Assembly: GCF_009765865.1 (NCBI RefSeq)
Contig: NZ_LMUQ01000026.1
Span: 343,253-396,772 of the forward strand
Origin: Acidisoma sp. L85
GTDB taxonomy: Bacteria; Pseudomonadota; Alphaproteobacteria; Acetobacterales; Acetobacteraceae
Direction of reading: 5' to 3'
Length of the DNA stretch: 53,520 nt
In this document: positions 27,926-36,728 of the stretch, piece by piece
Position numbering within the stretch: position 1 is the stretch's first letter
Layout of the letters: every line of letters begins with the position of its first letter
The notes under the pieces: model-generated
What the model was told of the DNA's origin: nothing
Seen by the model: the letters and a program-made list of their open reading frames with translations, nothing else
Database searches by the model: none
Position numbers and translations under genes: made by a program

Positions 27926-28867
27926 ATGCGTCGGTTTTTCCCTCTCTTCTTGCCCGTGATCCTGGCGAGTGCCCCGCTGGGCGCCCAGGCGCAGGTGACG
28001 GTCGATCTCAACGCGCTCGACCGGCTAGGCGGAGGATTGCCCGTGCCGCCGGAGGCGAAACCGCACCACCTGCTTCCGCGTCACCGTCACCGTGCCGTGG
28101 CGCGCGGCGCCCCAAACCAAGGTCAGGCCGCGCCACCCGCAGCCGTCGCGACCGGGACCGGCACCGGAATCGGAAGCGGGAAGACGCCGCCCAACTCGGT
28201 CTCCACGCTGACTACCATCGCCACTGCACCGCCGCCTTTGCCAGCCCCGATGTCGGCGGTCCCGGCACAACCGAAGCCATGGACACCTCCGCCTTTGCCG
28301 GGACCGGAGCCTAAAGCGGCTGTCGTGCCGCCCGCGGCCAAGCCTACCCCGCCCGAAGTCAGCCCGCCCGAGCTTGCACTGCCTGGTGCCGCGCCCGCCT
28401 TGCCCGAACCTCGCCTCGCGACAGCCACTCCACCGCTGCCGGCCGCCTCTCCACCGGCGCCGGGGAAGCCGACGCCCGCGACGTCCGCGACGTCCGCAGA
28501 GGTCGGGCTGCCGCCCGGGTCCGACAAGCTGACGCTGCCGTTCCTTGTCCAGGATATCGACCTGCCGCCGGCCGAACAGGCCGCGTTGCGGGACTTCGCC
28601 CACAACCGGGCGAGCCGCCCCACCCAGTACGTCGTTAGCGCCTATGCCGCGGCAGCGCCCGGCGACGACGACCCATCGACGCCTCGCCGGCTCGCTTTGT
28701 CACGCGCCCAGGCGGTCCAGACCGCCTTGCTCGAAGCCGGAGTGCCCGGCGGACGTATCCGTCTGTTGGCGCTCGGCAATGCGGGCGGTTCGCCACCCAA
28801 TCGGGTCGAGGTCGTGGCGAGCCCATCCGGGGCGCCCCGTCCTCAGCCATCTTCCGCCACTCACTGA
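27926..28867 (+). CDS. Secreted Pro/Ala-rich protein with C-terminal OmpA-like domain
   Basis: A 313-residue protein with a clear signal peptide (FFPLFLPVILASAPLGAQAQ, cleavage after AQA). About 180 residues of Pro/Ala/Thr-rich, presumably extended linker follow. The C-terminal ~110 residues (LPFLVQDIDLPPAEQ to the end) look like a divergent OmpA/MotB peptidoglycan-binding domain: VVSAYAA, LALSRAQAVQTALLEAG and IRLLALGN follow the usual pattern. It stands 17 bases before the MotA-like gene, with the same strand and spacing as an operon, so it is probably the periplasmic partner of the motor-like pair. I know no named homologue. Confidence 0.75.
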   Translation: MRRFFPLFLPVILASAPLGAQAQVTVDLNALDRLGGGLPVPPEAKPHHLLPRHRHRAVARGAPNQGQAAPPAAVATGTGTGIGSGKTPPNSVSTLTTIATAPPPLPAPMSAVPAQPKPWTPPPLPGPEPKAAVVPPAAKPTPPEVSPPELALPGAAPALPEPRLATATPPLPAASPPAPGKPTPATSATSAEVGLPPGSDKLTLPFLVQDIDLPPAEQAALRDFAHNRASRPTQYVVSAYAAAAPGDDDPSTPRRLALSRAQAVQTALLEAGVPGGRIRLLALGNAGGSPPNRVEVVASPSGAPRPQPSSATH

Positions 28868-28884
28868 TCCGGTCCGACGCGCAC

Positions 28885-30042
28885 ATGACCCGCCCCACTA
28901 CCTACTTCATCCGCATGCTGATCTTCCTGGGCGCGGTCGGCGTCGTCGCGATTTTCCTGATTCCCAAACTTCGCGTTTTCTTCAGCAGCAACCCCTATCT
29001 GAACGCCTTCATCTTTCTGGTGCTGCTGCTCGGCATTCTGTGGAACCTGCGGCAGGTGCTGCGGCTTGAGCCCGAGGTTTCCTGGGTCGGCCAATATCAG
29101 CGCAACCGGCAACGAATTTCCGGCATCACGCCGCCCAAACTGCTCGCACCTATGGCGCGCATGCTGGCGAGCCGGGCGGAGAGCGGCACCCGCGCGGATG
29201 GCCGCGTGACGCTTTCGACCCAGGCGATGCGCAGCCTGCTCGACGGCATCGGAAGCCGGCTGGATGAGAGCCGCGAACTCTCGCGCTACGCGACGGCGCT
29301 GATGATCTTCCTCGGCCTGCTCGGCACCTTTTGGGGTTTGCTGAAGACGGTCAGCGCGGTCGCCGATGTTATCCACGGCATGAGCGTGGGCGGCGGCGAT
29401 ATCAATGCGGTGTTCGACCAGCTCAAGAGCGGTCTGGCGGGGCCGCTGGCGGGCATGTCGACCGCCTTCTCCTCCTCGATGTTCGGGCTGGCCGGCGCGC
29501 TGGTGCTCGGCTTCCTCGATCTCCAGGCCGGGCAGGCGCAGAATCGGTTCTACAATGAGCTGGAAGATTGGCTCGCGAGCCTTACCCGGCTGTCCTCGGG
29601 CGTGCTCGGCGGCGAGGGCGAAGGCGGCAATGTGCCGCTCTATGTGCAGGCGCTGCTGGAGCAGACCGCCGAGAATATGGAGAGCTTGCAGGCCGTCTTG
29701 TCGCGTGGCGAGGAAGGCCGCGGGCAATCGACGCAAACTTTGGCGGCGCTGGCCGACCGGCTCAATACTTTCACCGATACGATGCGGGCTAACCAGCAAC
29801 TTATGCTGCGGATCGCCGAGACCCAGGCGGGGTTGCTGCCGGCCTTGCAGCGGCTCGGCGAAAGTCGCGATCACCGCGCCTCCGACGAAGTGGCGCACGC
29901 CCATCTGCGGAATATCGAACACGGCTTGCAGCGGTTGATCGCCGAGACCGAGCAAGGCCGGTTGCAGAGCACGGCCGAGCTGCGCAATGAGCTACGCGTC
30001 CTCACCCGCACTATCGCGGCCTTGGCCGAAGGGGGCCGCTGA
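28885..30042 (+). CDS. MotA/TolQ/ExbB-type proton channel protein
   Basis: A 385-residue membrane protein. Two hydrophobic spans lie at the N-terminus (about 10-27 and 40-57), and a second pair in the channel domain contains LMIFLGLLGTFWGLLKT and STAFSSSMFGLAGALVLGF, the family core. A long helical cytoplasmic tail follows (about 245-385), rich in Glu, Gln, Arg and Leu. It should form the pentameric stator-like channel with the next gene product, which starts 2 bases after its stop. It is not a standard flagellar MotA because of the long tail and the absence of flagellar genes. Zorya ZorA is a distant relative in architecture. Confidence 0.85.
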   Translation: MTRPTTYFIRMLIFLGAVGVVAIFLIPKLRVFFSSNPYLNAFIFLVLLLGILWNLRQVLRLEPEVSWVGQYQRNRQRISGITPPKLLAPMARMLASRAESGTRADGRVTLSTQAMRSLLDGIGSRLDESRELSRYATALMIFLGLLGTFWGLLKTVSAVADVIHGMSVGGGDINAVFDQLKSGLAGPLAGMSTAFSSSMFGLAGALVLGFLDLQAGQAQNRFYNELEDWLASLTRLSSGVLGGEGEGGNVPLYVQALLEQTAENMESLQAVLSRGEEGRGQSTQTLAALADRLNTFTDTMRANQQLMLRIAETQAGLLPALQRLGESRDHRASDEVAHAHLRNIEHGLQRLIAETEQGRLQSTAELRNELRVLTRTIAALAEGGR

Positions 30043-30044
30043 GC

Positions 30045-31262
30045 ATGCCCGGTTATCATCGCCGGCGGCAAAGCAATGGGCTGGATGCCTGGCCCGGCTA
30101 TGTCGATGCGCTGTCGACCCTGCTCATGGTCACGATCTTCGTGCTGCTGGTCTTCGTGCTGGCGCAGGGGCTGCTATCGGTGACGCTCACCAGCAAGGAC
30201 AAGGCGCTGGCGAAGCTCAACCAGGAGATCGCGCAGCTCACCGACATGCTGTCGCTGGAACAGGGGCGCACCTCCGATCTGCGTTCCAATGTGGCGAGCC
30301 TTGCCCATGACCTCAATGCGGTGACGGCGGCGCGTGACACGCTGGCGCAGCAGCTATCTGCGGCGGAGGCGACGGCCAATAGCGATGCGACAAAACTCTC
30401 CGCGCTGACCGCGACGCGTGACAAGCTGCAGGCTCAGCTTGCCGATAGCGGTGTGCAGGCGACCTCGGCTAGTGCGCGGCTCGCGGATCTGCAGTCGGCC
30501 TTGACGCAGGCGACGGCGGCCACCGCTGCGGCGCAGGTGCAGCTGCAGCAGAACCAGGTGGATCTCGCGCGACAGAAGGCGGTGACGGCGGCAGGCAGCA
30601 CGGCGCTCGATCAGCAGAAGGATCTCACCGCTTCGGCACAGGCGGAGATCGAGCTGCTGCGTCAGCAGATGGCGCAGTTGCGCGATCAGCTCGCGGCGAT
30701 TTCGGTGGCGCTGCAGTTGCAGGTGAGCCAGGGGCGGGACAAGGACGCGCAGATCGCGGATCTTGGGCGCAAGCTGAACCTCGCGCTGGCCGCCAAGGTG
30801 CAGGAGTTGCAGCGCTACCGTAGTGATTTCTTCGGCAAGCTGCGTGATGTGCTGAAGAACCAGCCGGATATCCGCATCGTCGGCGATCGCTTCGTGTTCC
30901 AGAGTGACGTGCTGTTCCCGGTCAATAGCGCGGACATGACGGGCGGCGGCCAGGCGCAAATCGACAAGATCGCCGCCGCCATTCGTGGCATCGCAAAAGA
31001 GATTCCGCCGGATCTGTCGTGGATGTTGCGTGTCGATGGCCATGCGGATAGCCAGCCGATTACCAGCGGGCCGTATAAGGACAACTGGCAGCTTTCGGCC
31101 GCGCGAGCGATTTCCGTGGTGCAATTGCTGATCCTCGATGGTGTGCCGCCCAATCACCTCGCGGCGACAGCCTTCGCGGATACTCAGCCGCTCGATACGG
31201 GCAAGACGCCGGATGCTTTCGCGCGCAACAGGCGCATCGAGTTCCGGCTTACGGATCGCTGA
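30045..31262 (+). CDS. MotB/OmpA-like stator protein with long coiled coil
   Basis: A 405-residue protein with a short cytoplasmic N-terminus, a single span (GYVDALSTLLMVTIFVLLVF) and, at its start, D21, the position of the protonatable aspartate of MotB. A long coiled coil (about 45-250, rich in Ala, Gln, Leu, Asp) follows, then an OmpA-type peptidoglycan-binding domain (about 275-405; VLFPVNSADMT, VDGHADSQPI, RNRRIEFRLTDR). With the MotA-like protein it should couple proton flow to mechanical work across the periplasm. The coiled coil lies outside the inner membrane, unlike the cytoplasmic tail of Zorya ZorA. Confidence 0.85.
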   Translation: MPGYHRRRQSNGLDAWPGYVDALSTLLMVTIFVLLVFVLAQGLLSVTLTSKDKALAKLNQEIAQLTDMLSLEQGRTSDLRSNVASLAHDLNAVTAARDTLAQQLSAAEATANSDATKLSALTATRDKLQAQLADSGVQATSASARLADLQSALTQATAATAAAQVQLQQNQVDLARQKAVTAAGSTALDQQKDLTASAQAEIELLRQQMAQLRDQLAAISVALQLQVSQGRDKDAQIADLGRKLNLALAAKVQELQRYRSDFFGKLRDVLKNQPDIRIVGDRFVFQSDVLFPVNSADMTGGGQAQIDKIAAAIRGIAKEIPPDLSWMLRVDGHADSQPITSGPYKDNWQLSAARAISVVQLLILDGVPPNHLAATAFADTQPLDTGKTPDAFARNRRIEFRLTDR

Positions 31263-31266
31263 GGGC

Positions 31267-32091
31267 GTGGATGCTATTGCACCGGCGCCGGGCCGCGTCA
31301 TTCGCGTTGGCCGCCAGAGCATCATCGCGGATGACTGTCTTGCGGCATTGGCACGGCTGGAGCCCGAGAGCTTCGATGTCTGCGTGACTTCACCGCCGTA
31401 TAATATCGGCATTGCTTATCGGTCCTACCGAGACCGTTTGCCGCGTGAGGTTTATCTCGCGTGGCTGGGCGAGGTTGGTGCCGCCATTGCTAAGGTGCTT
31501 GCGCCGGCGGGCTCGTTTTTCCTCAACCTGGGCAGCACGGGGACGGATCCGTGGATCGCGGCGGATGTGGCGCGTGCGATGGGCGCGGGCTTCCTGCTGC
31601 AGAACCAAATACTCTGGGTGAAGTCCTTCAGCGAGGGCGACGAGACGATCGGTCATTTCAAGCCGATCAACAGCGCGCGTTACCTCAACCAGAATCACGA
31701 GGCGATCTACCACTTCACCAAAACGGGCGCGGTGCCGATCGACCGGCTGGCGGTGGGGGTGCCGTTCAAGGACAAGTCCAATATCGCGCGCTGGGGTCAC
31801 GCTCGGGATAAGCGTTGCGCGGGCAATGTCTGGTTCATTCCCTACGAGACCGTGCAATCCAAGACGCAGAAGTTTGGCCATCCGGCGGGATTTCCGGTGG
31901 AGTTGCCCTTGCGCTGCATCAAGCTGCATGGCGTTGAGACGCCTCGGGTGCTCGATCCGTTCCTCGGCGCGGGAACCACCCTCCTCGCGGCGGAGCGGCT
32001 TGGCGCGGAGGGTGTCGGGATCGAGATCGACGAGGGTTATGTGGCGGCGGCGGTGGCGCGTATCGAGGCGGATCGATTGGTGGCTGGTTAA
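31267..32091 (+). CDS. Site-specific DNA methyltransferase, beta-class order
   Basis: The catalytic motif TSPPYN (residues 41-46) comes before the SAM-binding motif DPFLGAGTT (230-238), which is the beta-class order. SPPY is more usual for N4-cytosine enzymes but also occurs in N6-adenine ones, so the modified base is open. The C-terminal extension of CcrM is absent. The GTG at 31267 starts four bases after the previous stop; an open frame upstream overlaps the MotB-like gene but has no good start. GAGGG is only one base before the GTG, so the start is uncertain. No restriction endonuclease is nearby. It closes the OmpA/MotA/MotB-like operon. Confidence 0.82.
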   Translation: MDAIAPAPGRVIRVGRQSIIADDCLAALARLEPESFDVCVTSPPYNIGIAYRSYRDRLPREVYLAWLGEVGAAIAKVLAPAGSFFLNLGSTGTDPWIAADVARAMGAGFLLQNQILWVKSFSEGDETIGHFKPINSARYLNQNHEAIYHFTKTGAVPIDRLAVGVPFKDKSNIARWGHARDKRCAGNVWFIPYETVQSKTQKFGHPAGFPVELPLRCIKLHGVETPRVLDPFLGAGTTLLAAERLGAEGVGIEIDEGYVAAAVARIEADRLVAG

Positions 32092-32110
32092 GCCGGCCGG
32101 ATCGTAAGCC

Positions 32111-32551
32111 CTACCGCACGTAGACGCGAACCGCTGGCGGCACATTGCTCACGGTGACCACCGCGCCCAGGCGGATGCGGTCGGTGGAGACCCCGTCACG
32201 AGCAATTGCCTCGGCCACTGCCGTAGCGTCCGGCGTTATTCCGTCGGCAGCGTCGGCCTGATGGGTCGGAGTGCCATTAGGCGGGACGGCCGCAAGCACG
32301 TCGAAAGCAACATCGGGCTTGCGGGCCTCGGCGGCCTGCACGGCCTGGGCCAAAGGCCCCTTGTAGTCGGCAGCCGAAACCGGTGTCTCGATCGTCACTA
32401 ACGGCACGCGGCCAGACTGGCCCTCCGTCTGTTCGACGGTGACGAGGGACGGTGGGTAGGATGTGGGCGACGCCACCTCGCGGCCGGGAATCGCGCAAGC
32501 CGCGAGACCGAGCGCGCCCAGGAACGCGCAGCCGCCAGCAATCAGTCTCAT
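32111..32551 (-). CDS. Small lipoprotein translationally coupled to gmk
   Basis: A 146-residue protein with a lipoprotein signal: a hydrophobic stretch ending in LGLAAC, so C19 should be lipidated. The mature part (about 125 residues) contains VPLVTIETPVSAADY, LAQAVQAAEARKPDVAFDVLA and GVSTDRIRLGAVV, a pattern that resembles an OmpA-like fold fragment, but I cannot assign a family. It starts in a 4-base ATGA overlap with the gmk stop, so it is co-translated with gmk. The longer open frame upstream is a shadow of gmk. Convergent with the methyltransferase gene, with 19 bases between the stops. Confidence 0.72.
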   Translation of the reverse strand: MRLIAGGCAFLGALGLAACAIPGREVASPTSYPPSLVTVEQTEGQSGRVPLVTIETPVSAADYKGPLAQAVQAAEARKPDVAFDVLAAVPPNGTPTHQADAADGITPDATAVAEAIARDGVSTDRIRLGAVVTVSNVPPAVRVYVR

Positions 32552-33186
32552 ACCAAATCCATCTGCGTGAAGGTGTGCAGTCCGATCTGGCGCGGGGTCG
32601 CCAGCCGCGCGGCCCGCAGGATCGCGCGCACATCGCGCACCGCATCGTTGAAGTCGGAATTGACGAGGACATGGTCGAATTCGGTGAAATGGGCGATCTC
32701 GCCGCGTGCCGCCGCCATGCGGCGTGCGATCTCCTCCGGACTGTCCTGCCCCCTGCGTCTTAGCCGCTCCTCTAGCACCTGCATCGAGGGCGGCAGAAGG
32801 AAGACCCCCACCACATCGGCCGGCATCGCCGCGCGCATCTGTCGGAAGCCCTGCCAGTCGATCGTAAAGATCATGTCCCTGCCCGCCGCCAGCGCCGCCT
32901 CGACCGGGGCGCGCGGCGTGCCATAGAGCGTCTCGCGCCCGAAGACATTCGCCCATTCCAGCAGGCCGCCATTGGCCTGCAACGCCTGGAACTCGGCCGC
33001 CGAGCGGAAATAATAGTGCTTGCCCTCTTCCTCGCCGGGCCGGGGCGCACGGGTCGTCAGGCTGATGGAGAGCAGCAACTCGCGCTCCTCGGCCAGCAGG
33101 GCGCGGGTGATGCTGCTTTTTCCGGCGCCGGACGGCGCGGCGAGGACGAGGCAGAGGCCCCGGCGTTCGATACGAGGGGCGATCAT
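32548..33186 (-). CDS. gmk: Guanylate kinase
   Basis: A 212-residue guanylate kinase, converting GMP to GDP with ATP. The P-loop is PSGAGKSS (18-25). LTTRAPRPGEEEGKHYYF is the GMP-binding segment, and RLRRRGQDSPEEIARRM the lid. The frame is open to 33249, but the ATG at 33186 (MIAPRIERRG) gives the usual N-terminus. The downstream lipoprotein gene overlaps its stop by 4 bases. Confidence 0.95.
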   Translation of the reverse strand: MIAPRIERRGLCLVLAAPSGAGKSSITRALLAEERELLLSISLTTRAPRPGEEEGKHYYFRSAAEFQALQANGGLLEWANVFGRETLYGTPRAPVEAALAAGRDMIFTIDWQGFRQMRAAMPADVVGVFLLPPSMQVLEERLRRRGQDSPEEIARRMAAARGEIAHFTEFDHVLVNSDFNDAVRDVRAILRAARLATPRQIGLHTFTQMDLV

Positions 33187-33298
33187 GTCGTCATCGCACA
33201 GGGTTGCGGTAGCAGCACTGAAGAAGGTTCGGATCGCTCCATGTTGCACCTTGTATTGCGAATCGGCGCCGTGTGAAGACCATCACGCCTAAGCTAGT

Positions 33299-34087
33299 AT
33301 GGATCCCATGCCCCTCCAGCGCATCCTCATCACCGGCGCCTCCTCGGGCATCGGCCGGGCTCTCGCCGTGCTGCTCGCTCAACCTGGAACGACTCTCTAT
33401 CTCGGTGGTCGGGATCACGAGCGGCTGAGAGCGACGGCGGCGGGGTGCCGCATCCGCGGCGCCGAGGTCGCGACTCGCGCACTTTCCGTGACCGATCGCA
33501 TGGGCATGGCGAACTGGATTTACGCCTCGGGACCGCTCGACCTCGTCATCGCCAATGCCGGCATTTCGGGCGGCACCGGCGAGGGCGGCGAGGAGAGCGG
33601 AGAGCAGACGCGGGCGATTTTCGAGACCAACCTGGATGGCGTTCTCAATACCGTGCTGCCGACGATTGGGCTCATGATGTCCCAGTCGCCGGGCGCCGGT
33701 GGCGTGCGTGGTCGCATTGCGGTCGTCGCCTCGGTCGCCGCTTTCCTGCCGGGACCTATGGCGCCGGCCTATTGCGCATCGAAGGCGGCGGTCGATTCCT
33801 GGGTGGTGGGAACCGCGCCGACGGCGAAGCGGCACGGCATTCTGCTCACCAGCCTCTGCCCCGGCTTCGTTGCTTCGCCGATGACCGAGGTGAACAAGTT
33901 TCCCATGCCCGGCATCATGAGCGCCGAGAAGGCCGCGATCCGTATGATGCGAGCGATCGAGCGCGGCGCGGTGCGAGGCGCCTTCCCCGGCTGGGTCGCC
34001 TGGGGTGCCAGGCTAGCGGCGCTTCTGCCGCCCGCAATGCGGACCACCCTCCTCGACCGCTTTCCGGCTAAGCAGGGTCTAGACTGA
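33299..34087 (+). CDS. Short-chain dehydrogenase/reductase
   Basis: A 262-residue classical SDR: Rossmann NAD(P) motif TGASSGIG (12-19), NAG in VIANAGISG, catalytic Ser in VASVAAFLPG, and YCASK with the catalytic Tyr and Lys. The sequence after it (CPGFVASPMTEVN) is typical of this fold. The start is an ATG at 33299 with a second ATG at 33308 as an alternative. It is divergent from gmk and 28 bases upstream of the slipin gene on the same strand. The substrate is unknown. Confidence 0.9.
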   Translation: MDPMPLQRILITGASSGIGRALAVLLAQPGTTLYLGGRDHERLRATAAGCRIRGAEVATRALSVTDRMGMANWIYASGPLDLVIANAGISGGTGEGGEESGEQTRAIFETNLDGVLNTVLPTIGLMMSQSPGAGGVRGRIAVVASVAAFLPGPMAPAYCASKAAVDSWVVGTAPTAKRHGILLTSLCPGFVASPMTEVNKFPMPGIMSAEKAAIRMMRAIERGAVRGAFPGWVAWGARLAALLPPAMRTTLLDRFPAKQGLD

Positions 34088-34115
34088 CGACCTCATTCCG
34101 CCAGGAACGCGTGCC

Positions 34116-34994
34116 ATGAACGCTCCGCCCATTGCTTATATCTTCTCCGTGATCTGCCTCGTCGTTGCGGCTCTCCTGGTGGAGCTTAGCCACGAGGCTG
34201 TCTTTGCGGTCGCCCTGGCCGTGATCCTGGTGATCGCGGCCATCACGATTCCGGCCTGGCTCAAGATGACGGATCAGTGGAACCGGGCGGTGATCCTCCG
34301 GCTCGGGCGGTATCGCGGGCTTGGCGGACCGGGGCTTTTCTATGTGATCCCGTTCCTGGAAACCATCGCGACCGTGATCGACCTGCGGATCCGCACCACC
34401 GAGATCAGGGCCGAAGAGGCGCTGACCCGCGACACCGTGGCGATCGCCATGGATGCCATCGTTTTCTGGCGGGTGGTCGACCCTCGGCAGGCGGCGACCG
34501 AGATCGAGAACTACCGGCTCGCGGTGGAGCGCGTGGCGCAGACCAGCCTGCGCGAGACGATCGGAAGCCACGATCTGTCGCAACTTTTGTCCGACCGGCA
34601 GACGGCGGATGAGGAGCTGCGCGCCACGATCAGCCGCAAGACGACAATCTGGGGCGTCGAAATCACCTCGGTCGAGATCAAGGACATCGCGATCCCCAAT
34701 TCTCTGCAGGATGCGATGAGCCGCCAGGCTCAGGCGGAGCGTGAGAAGCAGGCGCGAGAGACGCTGGCTTCGGCCGAGATCGGCATCGCGCTGAAGGTGA
34801 AGGCGGCGGCGCAGGTCTATGCGGATGACCCGATCGCGCTGAAGTTGCGGCAGATGAACCTGATCTACGAGATGAACAAGGATCGCGGCACGACGATCAT
34901 CATCCCAAGCGAGATGGCGAGCGCCTTCGGCGTCGTCTCTGCGGTGGCCGCCGCGTCGCTGGGCGTGATCCCGGAGGACAAAAAGGCGCCGTAG
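34116..34994 (+). CDS. Slipin/SPFH (band 7) membrane protein
   Basis: A 292-residue protein with two adjacent hydrophobic segments at the N-terminus (about 7-47) and a band 7 domain (about 50-230). RAVILRLGRYRGLGGPGLF, PFLETIATVIDLRI and ETIGSHDLSQLLSDR match the stomatin/slipin family. The C-terminal part has a helical charged stretch (AQAEREKQARETLASAEIG) and a final hydrophobic bit. These proteins scaffold membrane microdomains. No NfeD-type partner is seen beside it. AGGA 9 bases upstream fits the ATG. Confidence 0.9.
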   Translation: MNAPPIAYIFSVICLVVAALLVELSHEAVFAVALAVILVIAAITIPAWLKMTDQWNRAVILRLGRYRGLGGPGLFYVIPFLETIATVIDLRIRTTEIRAEEALTRDTVAIAMDAIVFWRVVDPRQAATEIENYRLAVERVAQTSLRETIGSHDLSQLLSDRQTADEELRATISRKTTIWGVEITSVEIKDIAIPNSLQDAMSRQAQAEREKQARETLASAEIGIALKVKAAAQVYADDPIALKLRQMNLIYEMNKDRGTTIIIPSEMASAFGVVSAVAAASLGVIPEDKKAP

Positions 34995-35071
34995 GCCGGG
35001 CTGTGGTTGCGGCTCCCGCAGGCCATACTCAGCGCAGACCGTCTCTTGTCGCGGCCGCCTCTGTCCCTCAA

Positions 35072-35108
35072 AAAGGCGTGGATGCACGGCTTTCGCCGCG
35101 CGTGACGG
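35072..35108. repeat. Dispersed palindromic intergenic repeat, partial copy 2
   Basis: A short copy of the right module: AAGGCGTGGATGCACGG then CGCCGCGCGTGACGGG. It lies 66 bases before the xylA start, mirrored by a fuller copy just after xylA. Confidence 0.6.
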
Positions 35109-35174
35109 GGCAGTAGCGCCGCCCTTGCCGCGCACGCGCTTGCCGGCAAACAGAAACGGCCGAGGGGGACGAGA

Positions 35175-36497
35175 ATGTCTGAGCCAATCAAGTTTTTTGG
35201 GCGGACCGAGCCGCTGCGCTACGAAGGCAAAGACAGCACCAACCCCCTCGCCTTCCGCTGGTACGACAAGGACCGCGTCGTGCTGGGGCGGCGCATGGAG
35301 GAGCATCTGCGCTTCGCCGTTGCCTATTGGCATAGCCTGGCCTGGCCCGGCGGCGATCCCTTCGGCGGCGAGACTTTCCTGCGGCCTTGGATGCTCGCGG
35401 GCGACGTAATGACCCAGGCAAAGCTCAAAGCCGAGGTCGGTTTCGAGCTGTTCCGCCTGCTGGACGTGCCGTTCTTCTGCTTCCATGACCGGGACGTGGC
35501 GCCCGAAGGCCACAGCCTCGCCGAGAGCAACCGCAACCTCGATGTGATCGCCGACCTTTTCGAGAAGAAGATGGAGACCGCGAAGGTGCGCGTGCTGTGG
35601 GGCACCGCGAACCTGTTCTCTCACCGCCGCTATATGGCCGGCGGCGCGACCAATCCCGACCCCGAAGTCTTCGCCTATGCCGCCGCGCAGGTGAAGCATG
35701 CGCTGGAAACCACGCACCGACTCGACGGCGAGAATTACGTGCTGTGGGGCGGACGCGAGGGCTACGAGACTCTGCTCAACACCGACCTCAGCCGCGAGAT
35801 CGCACAGTACGGCCGCTTTCTCACGATGGTCGTCGAGCACAAGCACAAGATCGGCTTCAAGGGCACGATCCTGCTCGAGCCGAAGCCGCAGGAACCGACG
35901 AAGCATCAATATGACTTCGACGTTGCCACGGTCTACGGTTTCCTCAAGCGCTTCGGGCTGGAAAACGAGGTACGGGTCAATATCGAGGACAACCACGCGA
36001 CGCTCGCGGGGCATACGTATGAGCATGAGATCGCGACTGCGATCGCGCTCGGGATCTTTGGTTCGCTGGATGTCAATCGGGGCGACCGGCAGTCGGGCTG
36101 GGATACGGATCAGTTCCCCAATGATCCGACGACGATGGCGCTTGGCCTGTTCCATTTACTGCGCGCGGGCGGCTTCACCACGGGCGGGTGCAACTTCGAT
36201 GCGAAGATCCGGCGGCAATCGCTCGACCCCGATGATTTGCTCTACGCCCATGCTGGAGGCATGGATCTTTGCGCGCGGGCATTGCTGATGGCAGCGGCGA
36301 TGATTGAGGATGGTGTGCTGCCGAAGGCCGTGGAGACTCGATACGCCGGATGGGAGGGTGCCGAGGGGCGCGCCATGCTGGATGGCTCGCGCAGCCTGGA
36401 GGAGATCGCGGCACGGGTGGCGAAGGAGGGCCTCGATCCTAAGCCCCGGTCGGGACAGCAGGAGTATTTGGAGAATCTGGTCGGACGGTATTTGTAG
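35175..36497 (+). CDS. xylA: Xylose isomerase
   Basis: A 440-residue class II xylose isomerase, interconverting xylose and xylulose. H104 and D107 in [10 protein letters not shown] correspond to the catalytic His101/Asp104 of the E. coli enzyme; [13 protein letters not shown] and [17 protein letters not shown] hold metal-binding acids and histidines. A strong GAGGGGGA ribosome-binding site precedes the ATG. It stands alone, with no xylulokinase, transporter or XylR nearby, and copies of a palindromic repeat on both sides, which suggests that it may have been inserted here. Confidence 0.97.
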   Translation: MSEPIKFFGRTEPLRYEGKDSTNPLAFRWYDKDRVVLGRRMEEHLRFAVAYWHSLAWPGGDPFGGETFLRPWMLAGDVMTQAKLKAEVGFELFRLLDVPFFCFHDRDVAPEGHSLAESNRNLDVIADLFEKKMETAKVRVLWGTANLFSHRRYMAGGATNPDPEVFAYAAAQVKHALETTHRLDGENYVLWGGREGYETLLNTDLSREIAQYGRFLTMVVEHKHKIGFKGTILLEPKPQEPTKHQYDFDVATVYGFLKRFGLENEVRVNIEDNHATLAGHTYEHEIATAIALGIFGSLDVNRGDRQSGWDTDQFPNDPTTMALGLFHLLRAGGFTTGGCNFDAKIRRQSLDPDDLLYAHAGGMDLCARALLMAAAMIEDGVLPKAVETRYAGWEGAEGRAMLDGSRSLEEIAARVAKEGLDPKPRSGQQEYLENLVGRYL

Positions 36498-36533
36498 GGT
36501 TTGTCGGTCTCCGTGTTGATCTATCGGGCGATT

Positions 36534-36622
36534 CGTCATGCTCGGCGAAGGCCGAGCATCCACGCCTTCACCGCCGCAGCCACAAGCAAGGCACGGATCC
36601 TTGGCCTTCGCCGAGGATGACG
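36534..36622. repeat. Dispersed palindromic intergenic repeat, copy 3
   Basis: The left arm CGTCATGCTCGGCGAAGGCC and the right arm GGCCTTCGCCGAGGATGACG are inverted complements apart from one base, so the whole 89-base element can fold as one long hairpin. Located 36 bases after the xylA stop. Confidence 0.8.
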
Positions 36623-36728
36623 AGGAAGCGAGCCTGACGTTGCAGAAGAGCACGACGCTGGGGCCGAGCCCGGCGTTGGAGGCGAGCCTCACGTTGGAGA
36701 CGGGAACGGCGGTTCCTTCGCCTGCAGG

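Noticed and set aside
28885-31262. Zorya phage-defence system
   Set aside because: The MotA-like and OmpA-domain pair resembles ZorA/ZorB, but no ZorC, ZorD or ZorE follows and the coiled coil is periplasmic. I treat it as a related but different motor-like unit.
32552-32956. N-terminal extension of the lipoprotein frame over gmk
   Set aside because: The extension is antisense-free but merely another frame of gmk; the lipoprotein signal peptide begins at the ATG at 32551.
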